From Oopsacas minuta (lineage: Eukaryota; Porifera; Hexactinellida; Lyssacinosida; Leucopsacidae): a stretch of 64,000 nucleotides of DNA. The notes beneath the pieces were generated by a model. The model was not told the DNA's origin. It saw nothing but the letters and a program-made list of their open reading frames with translations, and made no database searches. Numbering within the stretch: the stretch's first letter is position 1; the number at the start of each line of letters is the position of its first letter. Position numbers and translations under genes: made by a program. Shown one piece after another: positions 11,169 through 23,190 of this stretch. The stretch lies in assembly GCA_024704765.1 (NCBI GenBank), contig JAKMXF010000013.1:40060-104059 (forward strand), read 5' to 3'.

Positions 11169-13060
11169 ATTACACAGGTCAACAAAAAATTATTTCGATC
11201 ACTTGGCTCAGATTGTTGGAGTGTTTTTAGAGTATATCGGGGTTGCTGCATCCGAAAATACTATTAGTTTTGCTGAATTGGTTATAGTCTTTTAGATATT
11301 ACACAACCCTAAATTTTAGGGTAATACTACAAATATTTTTGGTTTGTATGTTTATATCAACATTTACAACTATTTGTTCACAACATAGAACCTTTTATGG
11401 ATTCAAAAGGCATTAGACGTTGTTGCCTCAATGATCCTGATGACTTTTGCTATATTTGTGGTGAATATATGACAAAGGAACATCGTTTTAATACAAAAGA
11501 TGTCACCAAAATAGCTTATCAGGCTTACTTTGGTATTAAGTTAGGGGATCAGGATAAGTCATGGAGCCCTCACAAAGTGTGCAAATATTACACAGAAACC
11601 CTCCACCTATGGACCCAAGGAAAAGCCAAATCCATGGAGCTTGAGGTACCAATGGTTTGGCGAGAGCTCAAGAACCATCACGATGACTGCTACTTCTGCA
11701 TGGTTAAAATGTCTGGATGGAACCGGCAGAAAAAGAATTCGTGGCACTATCCTGACATACATTCTGCAAGACGCCCAATTCCATACTGCAGCGAAATTCA
11801 GGTGCCTGTTTTTACGTCCTTACCTGATACTGCGTTTACTTAGGCAATTGAAGAATCGTGGGACAGCACTAACAGCAGCAATAGCTGTAATGAGTTGTTA
11901 CAGATAAATAAATCGGAGCCTTTCACACAAGGGCAGCTCAACGACTTAGTGAGAGACTTAGGCTTGTCAAAAGATGCTTCAGAGATCCTGGCTTCCGGTC
12001 TCAGTGAACACCATGTTCTCTACAATGAAGCTAAGATAACTAATTACCAACACAGAGACGAAGAACTTATTCGCTATTTCAATGATGAAGGTGGTTTGTG
12101 TTTTGTAATAACATCCCAGGACTTCTCTCAGCAATGGCACTGTCCCAATACAATCCAAATGAGTGGCGTTTATTTATTGACAGCTCTAAACGGAGTTTAA
12201 AGTGCGTGTTGCTGCATAATGGTAACAAATTTGCCTGTGTTCCGATCGGCCATTCAGTAGTCTTGAAAGAGCACTATGCAACTGTAAAGATGGCCCTACA
12301 AAAGCTGTGTTACGATGAACATAACTGGATCGCGTGTGTGGACTTGAAAATGGTCAATGTCCTGTTAGGACAGCAAAGTGGTTACACTAAATACCCATGC
12401 TTTCTTTGTTTGTGGGACAGCAGAGCAGATGAGGTGCACTGAGAAAAGAAGAACTGGCCAGTTCGTCAAAAGATTGCCGTGGGGGAAAAGAATATCATTA
12501 ACGAGCCACTAGTTAGCCGTGACCGTATCATCCTACCACCACTACATATCAAGTTTGGACTGATGAAACAATTCGTAAAGGCATTGAACAAATATGGTAC
12601 CTGTTTCCGCTACCTCTGCTCAGGATATCGTGGTCTGAGTATCGAAAAACTTAAGGCAGGAATCTTTGATGGGCCACAATCAGAAAACTGATAAAAGATG
12701 AAGAATTCGCATCATACATGACTGGAGTTGAGGCTGGTGTGTGGGATTCCTTTGTCGATGTTGTAAAGGGATTCTTAGGCAACACCAAAGTGGCTGACTA
12801 TCAGAACCTGGTCGAAGGCATGCTCAAGAGCTTCCACAGTCTGGGAACCAGAATGAGCATAAAACTTCACTATATCTATAGTCATTTAGAGAGATTCCCT
12901 GAAAATCTTGGTGATTTATGCGAAGAACAGGGCGAGCGATTTCACCAATGGAGGAACGGTACCAAGGAAGATGGGACGCTCACATGTTGGCATATTACTG
13001 CTGGAGCCTTGTGCGTGATGCCCCCAAGAACCTCACAAGAGGAATTCGTATAAGAGAACA
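11169..13060 (+). pseudogene. Broken member of a multi-copy zinc-binding protein family of unknown function
   Basis: The coding part starts at the ATG at 11397. The first frame (to 11843) has Cys pairs CYIC and CYFC and the blocks GIKLGDQDKSWSPHKVC and VPMVWRELKNHHDDCYFC. After breaks, further frames give WRLFIDSSKRSLKCVLLHNG, HSVVLKEHYATVKMALQKL and TKYPCFLCLWDSRADE (12098-12442), LPPLHIKFGLMKQFVKALN (12479-12691), and FLGNTKVADYQNLVEGML ... YSHLERFPENLGDLCEEQGE (12718-12990). A last part in another frame reads EERYQGRWDAHMLAYYCWSL. I recall closely similar uncharacterised proteins in many copies in arthropod and cnidarian genomes, and take this as a mobile or formerly mobile family. At least four frameshifts or stops are present. 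The 230 bp before the ATG are duplicated at 26611, so the mobile unit includes its leader. Confidence 0.65.
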
Positions 13061-14956
13061 TTCGTTCATGATTGATAAGTATTCAGATCATATTATATCT
13101 CAAATTATCTGTTTATTACTTACGTTCAATTCTAGTTATATTGTAATACATACATACTATATGGTATCGGTGAACACAGATTCACGGATGCTGAAAAACA
13201 TAATTTTACAATATCACGAAAAGTAGAACCAATTGGCCAGAACTAGTGCCATTTTCGAACTCAATGACCCCGATTTATCCTAGAAATAGTCCCAACTCAT
13301 CAGCCAAGAAAACGTTGCGGGCCAGTGTTATACAAGTTGTAGTGTTTGTTTCCTGAATGCCATATTCTGTAAAATGCGGGGAGAAAGTAAACTATAATAT
13401 CAAATATATCTATAGCAAATTTTTGGGTAAATTTATTGTCTTGAATGTTATGTTGTAATTACCATCTTGTATTACTTTGGCACGATAGAGATGTACAGCG
13501 ATGGCACTGGTGCCGGAACAGGAACCTGGATGTTAGTTAACTTAAACTGTAAAAAATGTATTATACATGTTGTGATAATTCTATTCAGAATGTTTGTCTT
13601 TATTTAAAATATATTTTCCCAAAGTAATTGCTAATATTCTTATCGTAAACTCATTAAAGATTTTGGCAATTATCTATAATCTTAATTTTCAGATTAACTC
13701 CTAAGTACTACTAATAAATCAAAGCAAACTTTAGCACACGATTTCTCGGAAGTATTCGTGTGAATAGAATGGCTGCTTCCACCCTATGACAGAAATTTAG
13801 CTCCACCAGAAGAATTTCAGCGAAATAGCATGTAGTCTTGCAAACCTATGAAGATTATTTATCTACAGAATCTTTACAAGGATAATGAAATGTAGTTTGA
13901 CTTCTATAAATAATCACAATAATACACCATATGCAATAATGAAATCTTAATGACAATAATCGAATAATGACATGTTAAGTCCATGTAAATGCATTGCTTG
14001 TTTCTGAATTTCTTTGAAAACTTGGACAAAAGAAGGTGGTTTATTTATCTTTGTAGGTCAGTGTAAATGAAGAATATAATGACCTTTAGCGTTTCTCATC
14101 CCATTCATTCTGCGCAGAAATATTGAATTGATCAACTATACAAAATTTGGATTACACAATCTTTAACAAAAACGGTTATCAACAAATTTGGAACAAATAC
14201 AAACATATTCTTTCTGGACTGGGGACATGATTTGGGACAGGCCAGGTTCAGAAACAAGCAAATTTATTTTGAGGTCTAATAATACATATAATAAAATGAC
14301 ATGGTAATTCCAGGTTAAGCCCATACAGAGCTATTTCTTGTATTCAATTAAATCAACACACTATTATGTTCAAAAGTAGTCGCAGGTTGTTGAATATTCG
14401 GTAGATTATTTTGGGAATTTTGCAATTTTCCCACTTTGTATGTTTGAATTCTAAAAAATTACGACGTGATGGAGTATACACAGAATTATGATTCGGACTC
14501 AACATTGTCTATAGTAAATAATACGTGAGGCAATTTAAGGTGTCCCTAGAAGCAAATTTATTTCAAAATTTGTCGAATAGTGATATTCTTGTCCACCTAA
14601 ATTCATTAAGTGTCTTTAGGAGGCATTAGATGATGAGTTTTTGGAAACACTGTCCTAATTTATCACGAAAATTAAAAAAACTAGTAATTCTGGAGACTGT
14701 ATGCCCGGTTGTGTAGTGAAATATTACATTGTATCCCGGATTGTCCCCGCTGCTCTCCAGAAGAGGTAGAGAAGGACTCAAGGATTCAGATACTATTTAT
14801 GTTTAGAACATACATGTTTAAGTGTCAGAAAAAATATTTTCCCATGAGAGTTATTGTTGTTAGCACAATCGTTCTCTCCAAATTGAGGGAATAATGTTAA
14901 TGTGCAAATAAAACTTTCCTATATTTAATCAAAATTCTATTCAAGGGGGTTGCCTG
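13061..14956. other. Non-coding stretch
   Basis: AT-rich sequence with only short chance frames, including a 61-codon one at 14709 that I do not recognise. No repeat structure was seen until the tandem array at 14957. Confidence 0.4.
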
Positions 14957-15073
14957 CATTTGTCAGAATTTACTTTTGCAGACTTGGCATTTGTCAGAAT
15001 GGACTTTTGAAGACTTGGTATTTGTCAGAATGGACTTTTGAAGACTTGGCAATTGTCAGAATTGACTTTTGAA
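14957..15073. repeat. 31-bp tandem repeat, about 3.8 copies
   Basis: The unit starts CATTTGTCAGAATGGACTTT and ends GAAGACTTGG. Copies start at 14957, 14988, 15019 and 15050 (the last is partial). Copies 2 and 3 differ by one base, so the array is fairly young. Confidence 0.9.
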
Positions 15074-15187
15074 ATGGTAATCAATTAGGATTTTGTAAGA
15101 ATTTATATACCTACCACTTTTAAAATTTGTTAGTTATTCTTCACCTCGATAAGCCAATAAGTTGTATAATAATCAATTTGCTATCTA

Positions 15188-16489
15188 CAGGCTGGCCCTG
15201 AAGTCCTGTCCCATTGATAAGTGGAATAACATGCCTAAATTGTATGCTATAGGATGGCATTTTTACCCGTCTTACAGAATACCATCAGAAATACAAAATA
15301 TCTTTACCACTCAATATAACCTCCTCGTAATCTAACTACAGCTTTCAATTGTCCCGAAAACGCTCCATCCGCGCACGAATGCTTTCATGAGGTATTTTGT
15401 TGCACTCCCTTATCAAAGAGCGCTTCAAACACTCAACAGAGGTATGAGACTTGGCGCAGCATGGGTCTCCATGATGGACCAGATTGTATAGTCCATCGGG
15501 CTCAGGTCTGGATTATAGGGAGGCTATTCTGTCTTCTGAATAAATCTTGGAAAATTGTGTTGGAGCCAGGTTCTTGTACTATTGGCGGTATGAGCCGGTG
15601 CTTCATCCTACTGGAATATCAACGGTTCTCCATTAAAAATTGTTTAACCCAAATTCTGCATTACAGGCTCCCAGAAGCTCCCGATAGGTTGTAGCATTTA
15701 TTTTTACTCCAGGGGGACAAATATCAATGGCATCCGACCAGTTGCCGAGACACCATCCCATGCCATTACAGATTGAGGTTTCTGTATGCGACTCAGGTAT
15801 CGATACTTTTTTGAGATACTAGAACGTGTTGTCGATATGATCAAGTCATTTTGAGCGTTTCAACTTGCTGAATAGTGAAAATCTTCTAATCGGAAACAGA
15901 ATCGTTTCGAGACCGTGATTCGCGTGCCGCTCACGTAACCCTTTACATCTAGACATTCGTTTTTGCTTAACCTGGTCTGTTAGATGATGCATCATGTTTA
16001 TTTTGACGGAATACATTCCCAAGCTTAGTATTTACGACGTTTTGTATGGAATGGCGCAACACCTGAAGAACTACAGCAATCTTCCTCATGGATCGACGAG
16101 GGTTAAGTCTGATTCGCTTCCGTACCCTCTTGGCAAGCCTTGGAGTCGTGACTGATGAAGGATGACATCTAGCCTCGCCCTTTACTGCCCCTGTTTTGCT
16201 TGTACCTCTAGATCGTCCGATATACAAATTTCCGTCGACTCCTGAGCATATTGAGCAGCTTTAAAATTTCTCCTGGAGCCTCACCATTATCAAATAGACG
16301 AATAATTCCTGCTCTCTCGACTTCCATTAGCGTAACGAAGCGCTAGAGGAAATGAACCAGGATTATGCTTAGTAATATTGTGTTATTGAATCAATTAGGT
16401 CGATTACAACATTAAATCATATATAGTGATTCTAGGATCTTCATTTCCTTGTACTTTAAAATATGGGACAGAACTTTGGGACAGCCCTG
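15188..16489 (-). mobile_element. Full-length broken mariner-like element (DD37D-type relative)
   Basis: A 1302-bp element bounded by inverted ends (CAGGCTGGCCCTGAAG left; CTTTGGGACAGCCCTG right) and TA on both sides. Minus-strand transposase: the helix-turn-helix region is at 16227-15967 (TPRLAKRVRKRIRLNPRRSM then KIAVVLQVLRHSIQNVV). The last catalytic block reads YNPDLSPMDYTIW near 15500, and the C-terminus near 15390-15310 keeps the pattern of a hydrophobic helix ending RGGYIE. The same C-terminal pattern occurs in the neighbouring element at 16785-16997, so both belong to one lineage. Stops and frameshifts interrupt it throughout. Confidence 0.75.
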
Positions 16490-16504
16490 TATGTTGGTGT
16501 CACC

Positions 16505-16580
16505 CAGGGACGGACTGGCCTACGGGGAGACCGGGAGATTTCCCGGTGGGCCGATAGGTAGATGGGCCGGTGAGCTTCTG
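16505..16580. repeat. GC-rich dispersed repeat fragment
   Basis: A short GC-rich island (GGACGGACTGGCCTACGGGG, then GAGATTTCCCGGTGGGCCG) that stands out from its AT-rich surroundings. I recall similar GACTGGC ... CCCGGTGGGCC sequences as repeats in several animal genomes, including fish. That is memory and has not been checked. Confidence 0.4.
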
Positions 16581-16618
16581 ACACCCCCTACGCAAAACCT
16601 TTCAAACACAATATCCGA

Positions 16619-16619
16619 N
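16619..16619. other. Single N, likely contig join
   Basis: It separates the GC-rich repeat from the middle of a mariner transposase; the mariner 5' half is absent on the left. Confidence 0.6.
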
Positions 16620-17118
16620 GAGTTGATTCTTGAGCCTGTAATCAAATCTGCTGGTTCATCCTTGTTCAAAAACACACCCTAGATATTCCAGCAGGACTCT
16701 GCGCCAGCGCATGCCTCGAAAGCAACTCAATCCTGGCTTTTAGGGGAAACTATTGACTTTTTGTCCAAGGAAGAATGACCTCCTTTGAGTCCAGATTTGA
16801 ATCCACTTGACTATTCCATCTGGGGGACTTTACAGAGCAGAGTCTGCGGTACTACGCATGGAAATTTGGAATCTCTGCGGAAGGCTTTGGTTACAGAATG
16901 GGAGAAAATTCCGCAAGAAGAACTCCGTAAATATGTCCAACGGTTTCAAGGACGACTTAAAGCTGTAGTAAAGGTAAGAGGCGGTTATATCGAATAGAAT
17001 TGGATAGGAAGATTCATTATAATATCCTTTAACTGTCAGTGAAAATTTGGATTGAAAGAATAACTAGTTTAGGAAAAACCAGAGTATATTCGTGTATCAG
17101 AACTTAATTGTCACCCTG
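16620..17118 (+). pseudogene. Mariner DD37D transposase, 3' half
   Basis: Plus strand. The catalytic block begins near 16690 (FQQDSAPAHASKATQSWLL). After one stop it continues PPLSPDLNPLDYSIWG. I count 37 residues between the two Asp residues, giving DD37D, the maT/mosquito-type mariner lineage. The C-terminus reads LRKYVQRFQGRLKAVVKVRG followed by GYIE and a stop at 16997. A probable right terminal repeat ends CACCCTG at 17118, followed by TA. The 5' half is cut off at the N at 16619. Two stops interrupt the frame. Confidence 0.75.
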
Positions 17119-18656
17119 TACTGTTACTTAGATACAATCTTTTGCATGCTAATTACTAGTTTATCATAGTTGCTAGATATTTACATGAGAATCAAAATAA
17201 TTCTAAATGTTGAAACATTAGAACCAGCCATGGGCTTAAACCATTTTAAAGTAGTTTATTTGACAATATTATACAGTTATTATTTGATATTGTTCAAATT
17301 TGTTCCGTTGATAGTGAGTAGAATGCTATTGTTTGCTGTATATCACACAATAGAGATTCTTTTGTTGGTAAAATGACAACAAGTATTGGTGAAATAACAG
17401 GAGAAAATCTGTTTGAAATTTGCATAGATTTGTTGGTAAAATGCAGAATTCCCAAATATACTCAATTAAATACTTATATTTCCATTCTATAGTTATAACT
17501 ATTAAATAATATAAAAATTTTGCAGATTGTGTGTTTACTAAATATGTTTATTTACTTGGAGATTCAAGAGAATGATTAATACGTAACACAAATTACTTAG
17601 ACATAGAATGCTAATTAGGTATGTTGTAGTATTGTATGCATAATACTATGCTATTTGCAACACTATTATTGGAATATATTTGGCTTCAATGAAGTTGCAA
17701 TTTCCCCATAGACTTTGGCTTATAAGCTAGAATTGCTGTAACTTTTTGTTGGTTGACCGATTTTAGGAATCTCTAACTCAATCTTCATCTCTCAACATGC
17801 TCTATAACGGCTCATATAGTGATTTTTAACATCTTGCAAAAGGTTGGGGGGTAACATTCTATAATTGTATTTAACCTCATAACTAACTTGATTCTTAAAT
17901 TATAAACCACCTCAGGTACTTTCCATATATCTTATATTTAATATATCTCCTATTATTCCAAGAATAATAGGTATTTCAGAAAAACAATATGCACATCATC
18001 GTTTATACGTATCATTCATAAATAATGCGGGGCCTCGCCCCGATTATGCTACAAGGTTAATGAATGTCAAGCAGAAACTGAGCTGGCGCCTATAGGTTTT
18101 TGGTGGTGCCCAGACCTCACTGCTTGTTGGGAATCTCCATTGAATTGCAAGTGACCTAAATCATTTTTATGAGTAAATCCTCTGCGTGTCCTTTGGTTGA
18201 TGAAATGGATCATTGGTGTTATATAATGAACTGATTTTGATGATTCTCTTTAGGAGACTGCCAAAACTGGAATGATTACCAGTGTATGTTTTGGCGTTTA
18301 GATATGAAATCACCCAGTTAAAATAAGGCTCTTTCACGAATAGACTGAAGCCATCATCAAGTTCCACAGATATGATATAAAGAATTACACTTTCTTAATT
18401 TATAGAATATTATTCAGTTCGGCAGGACTTCATTTGAACCAGCTATAGACTGATATGTTGGAAAATGCATTATCTTTAAAACACTAAAAACGGATTATAT
18501 TGATCTTCGACTTTATAGTTCAAAGATGAAATAATCGATATATATATTTTTTTGCAGAATATGAAAAATATTGTTATGCTAAAGTTGGCTAGTACTTGAA
18601 TTACAACCGAGACTATGAATATTCTTGTTTGTCAATATTCGCTTAATACACTAAAG
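17119..18656. other. Mostly non-coding stretch
   Basis: AT-rich. Apart from the dispersed repeat at 17521-17671, I see only short chance frames. Confidence 0.4.
17521..17671 (+). repeat. 150-bp dispersed repeat, inverted copy at 31049-31200
   Basis: The two stretches are near-complementary over about 150 bp, for example TAATTAGGTATGTTGTAGTA here and its complement near 31100. I found no terminal repeats, so the class is unknown. Confidence 0.75.
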
Positions 18657-18880
18657 CAGGGTTTCTATACCTGTGGTGACCACAGAAATTTTTTATGTGG
18701 ATTTTGCTCAAGTTGAACTCGATGACCAATTTGACCAATTAGACCAAACTCTGCTAACATAACCAACATCACCAAATGTGACAAAACGTGGTCAAACTTG
18801 ACCAAGTATGTCGACTTGGGTGATCATGCTACAAAATTTCTAAAAGTGTGGCCAGAGCCCATGAGATTTTGAAAACCCTG
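18657..18880. mobile_element. hAT-like MITE with 8-bp target duplication
   Basis: A 224-bp element with inverted ends CAGGGTTTCTATA (left) and GAAAACCCTG (right). The flanks are CACTAAAG and CTCTAAAG, an 8-bp duplication with one mismatch, as expected of the hAT superfamily. The interior carries several TTGACCA/TGGTCAA-type words. No coding capacity. Confidence 0.8.
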
Positions 18881-21610
18881 CTCTAAAGATATTCATTTTA
18901 TAGTACATGTCTAACTTCAAATATTCTCATTATATTTTGATATGATAACTCCGAATATTATTGCGCAATCTGGAAATGCCATATAGGGGCATATTGTTGA
19001 TTATGTCACAATGGAACGCAATAACATATCAAATATATTATCAGGATATAGGAAGTTGGGTATGTGTTATGTATTGGCTATTGAGTTATAGGTGAATATA
19101 GACATACAAATGCAATGCATGGTCTCGGCTGTAACTCAAGAACTACCCAACTTTATTATAATTTTTTCGATATACGTATTTCGATTATTTCATACTTGAA
19201 CTCTAAAATCAAAGATCAATATCTTTCGGTTTTATAGCGGTTCAAAGTTGGAGGAGTGAGTTTCCAACATATCAGCCAATTAGGCCATCAAAGGATGTCT
19301 TTTCGACATCACCTTATTTTCTAGATGTAGAATGTGTGATTCTTTCGTCTTTTTCCGTAACTTGATCATTGCACCAGTATATTTGCAAAGAGCATTAGAC
19401 ATTTGTACTTCGAATCAGCTACAATACATTTCTTATCTATTCCTGGTCCAGAAAATAATGGTAGTTTCCAGTGATCATATTACATAGTTCATGGCTAGTG
19501 ATTTATGTCAACACTAAACAGGGTAAATCCTCAACTGCAGTACGAATACTGCACATTTTGATGGGGCCTTACATCTCTGGAATGATCAGTATATATCTTA
19601 TCGCTAGCATAAATGTGATCCAAGCACAGGATCCACAAATCGCACTTACACCGGAAGTTCCGATAAAATTAGTACAGTTAGCATGCAAAGTATTACGATT
19701 ATTGGTGTGCCAATTAGATATTAGATAGTTAGATAACACCATACAGAACTTTACGTAATATTGCTAAAAATTCCTGGATTTAATCTTTTCACAATTTTAA
19801 GCAAGCAACTTATTTGCGAAATTTCTTAGCACAGTCCTAATATGGGGGAGATTACCCAAGTTGGGGTCTTCACCTAAATAAGCCTATTTATATTTAACAT
19901 ATATAGAGTTATGGCCAGAATGAATATAATAAAAATGTAAATCTGCATGCGGGATAGGTAACTACAAATTGGAGATGATCAGTGTCTTTATTATAGTTTT
20001 AAGATGTTTAAGAAAAAGTTAAACAGTTTCCATTGGGAGGGGAAGGTGTCTGTATCTCCAAACTTTGGATTCTGGCAATAACGCAATCGAGAGTAATCAA
20101 AAATGAAGATTTTGGCCATAACGCAGTGGTGGGTAACATATATAGGCATATGCATGTTATTAGACCAACTCGCGTAAAATGGCCTCATAAATGAGCGCAG
20201 CTGTGCCAATAAAATAGTTAAACAGGTCACTTGCGTAAATCAAAAGATAGACACAAGATGTAAGTTACGTATAATTACCAAGAGTAAGGCATTTACCCCA
20301 ATTTTACTTAAAAGAGTGTATGACCATGGAATTATCCATGATTTATGATTAGTTTACTCTAGAAAGATAGGAAATAAAGTGACTATAGCAGTAATAAAAG
20401 ATATTTGATTTTCTGTTGAATCCAAAATAATGAACAATTGTGTTACCGGTATATCGAAAGCAGCATTTTCAGGCACTACACTCATAAATGAACCAATAGA
20501 CTTGGGAATTGTAAGATCTAGATCGTGTAGAAACTGTAGATGATGAAATGGACAAAGTCTTTACACTAATTGGATGGTAGAATACAATGAATCATAGCCT
20601 ACCTACTAAGCACAAGGCCTAAAAGTAAATCAAAACTTGGCACCATGGATGCAGTATTAACTTAAAGCATTGATAGAGATTGTGCCTTTAAAGAATATAT
20701 AAATTATACTATTAACCAGATTTTTCATACACTTGTAATACATTTTGTTTTGATATGGTCATTTTCAATAATCTGCAAACCTTGGGTAATATGATTTACA
20801 ATAACTTTAACGATTCTTGAGTTATCATTGAATATTCATTAAAATTGTCTTCCATGGTCTCTACCGTAGCTCCATAATGAGCAAACTTTTGAATGACGAA
20901 TTTTGACATTTTTGTAAAGGTATCCACAGATCATTTCAATTAATCACCTCGAGGTGATAAATGCATTATTTAACGTTCTAAGAGGCATCGAAGAATTGAC
21001 AAATTTTGGCAAATAAATGCTGACTAGACACATATTTTTGGCATTTATTGGTAGAAGTTTGATGTCCTACAAATCTGCAATTTATATATTTAGCCAAAAT
21101 ACACTTTTTCTACTCTAAAGAATCTATGTATATAAATTCCTTCAGCTAATACTGCGTCCCTTGTACTTTACGGTTAGGACATATGTTTAGTAGGCTATGA
21201 ACGAATCATCAAGTAGAAAATAGATATACTGTATATATTGGATATAGTGATAATATCAGCACTGAAAATAAATTTTGGCTTGTGTAATTGAAAAACCTCA
21301 AGATTTTACATCGCATAGAGCAAATGAAAACTTTATTCACTCCAAGTAACGAACAAAGAATTTTCAATTACCTTGGAGGAAACTAATTAATATAATTTGA
21401 TATTTATAGTATTAAAGTCAAAGGTTGTGGGTGTGTACGTGTGTCTGCTCACTTTGTGGTATTTCATTGGGGGGTAAGATGATCTGCTTATATGTATAGT
21501 AGGTGCATCAGTTTCCCCAAATATTAGAAACAACACTCTGTTCGCCATCTTTTATTATCTTAGCAAGTCCATTTGTTTTCTCCTCTATATAGGAAGTGAT
21601 ACTCAATATG
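18881..21610. other. Non-coding stretch
   Basis: AT-rich. An 85-codon frame at 19471 and a 79-codon frame at 19991 (minus) have no recognisable domain and no splice context I trust. Nothing else is supported. Confidence 0.35.
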
Positions 21611-22068
21611 CAGTAAACTCCGCTTAATTGGGACACATTGGTTCTAGTCCATTTTTCCTGATTAAGCGGAGTTCCCAATAAACAGGAGATTATTAAAAAA
21701 TGATAATTAAGAGCATCAATTTTCTATATTTTCAGTCGCAGTCCACCAAAGCAAGTTAACCACTCTATTGTGGGTAACACCAATCCAAAGTGAAAACTTT
21801 GATTTTTTGGGATAGTTTAGTATCTTCCGTGGATCACTGTTGATAATAAACTCTAGTAAATAGATTTGATTTAGCCAAAGTAATCCCAAATTTAGCATAT
21901 ATTTATCCAAATTTTGTCAATGTACCAAGGTTATTGGAATTTCCTAAATAAGGAGAATTTTAGACCTGATTGAGTTACAAAATTTCTCGATTAACAAAAT
22001 ATTAGTATTAACTTGAATGGAGATCATTCCGTTAGTGGAGATTTGTCCAAATTAAGGAGAGTTTACTG
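21611..22068. mobile_element. Pogo-like MITE, inverted relative of 525-1035
   Basis: A 458-bp element with ends CAGTAAACTCCGCTTAATTG and AATTAAGGAGAGTTTACTG. TA follows the right end; the left flank is TG, probably a mutated TA. Its interior matches the element at 525-1035 in opposite orientation. No transposase frame. Confidence 0.75.
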
Positions 22069-22881
22069 TACTCTAAATCTGTGTTATTAGCAGATACAAA
22101 CCACCCCAAATATAACAAATATATGGCTTAAAGTTTCCAGTCGTATCAGATTTATACTTTTCGATAATTGTGTATAAATCCAGTTAATCCAATTGCAATG
22201 CTGTACTTTGGAATAATTAAGTTGAGGACTCCCTAAACTCTTGTCGAATTTCAATGAATTGTACATTATGATTCTTTAGGATGCAAATAACATTAAAAAA
22301 TGAGCCAAGTATTGTTTCTAATATAAGTGGCAACTGATGTACGCTAATGAATAGGGAAATGCATATCCTTCAATTGGTAGTAAAGGAAAGTAAACAATAA
22401 ATTTGGGGTAATTGAGTGTGCTGATTGTGAAATGATAGTGTGAACAAAATAATACTTTTGGTCACATGATTAAACATATTCCACACCTTTTGACTGATAA
22501 ATCAAAACGATGCTAGAGAATAGTTTCAAAGAATAATCAGGTATAGAGATCCATATTCTGATATCTTCAAAAAATCATTTTCAAAATTTCAAAATCTTTC
22601 AAGATGAGGGTAGAGAATCGTTTCAATGGTTATTATAGGGTAATCTAGTACGCTGATTCGAAATTTGATTCGTCATCAACAAATTGTATATATATGTTTT
22701 CATTAAGTGTGTATCTATAATATTTAATAAGCAATTCATCAATTTGTATGTGTCTGCGTGTAGATATATTTGTTTGTATGTCTAGAATTGATTGGAGGAG
22801 CCTATTAGCTATTTTTGGGATACAGTAGTATTTTGGGGCTGGCAAGGACAAGTTCGAGTCTAGAACAAAATTCACACGAAA

Positions 22882-23190
22882 TATGACGTCATTGTCACCT
22901 TTGTGGATTTTCCGAAAGACCAAATGACTAACCACTGCTCAGCCAATATACATGATAGAAGTTTCAAATTTGAATTACAGTATCCCCACAATGTTACAAA
23001 TGTCATATCGTCATGATTCTGAACAAAAGCAAACTCATCATGGTATTATTACGTCATCACGACTTTACAAAGAAATAAAATTTAACAATTTCTTGATACC
23101 TGAAGCATGAAGGGCCCACCAGATTACCGACCAAACCCACGTACAGAAGGCCATTAATAGGAATATAGATGGACAATTGATAATATAATC
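22882..23190 (+). repeat. 310-bp dispersed repeat, direct copy at 53862-54190
   Basis: Shared landmarks in the same order include TATGACGTCATTGTCACCTT, AACCACTGCTCAGCCAA, a short CATGATTCT word and CAAACTCATCATG. The two copies are clearly diverged. In this copy the repeat runs directly into the minisatellite at 23191. Confidence 0.75.

Noticed and set aside
22645-22935. 96-codon minus-strand frame
   Set aside because: Low-complexity composition, partly within a dispersed repeat, no recognised domain.
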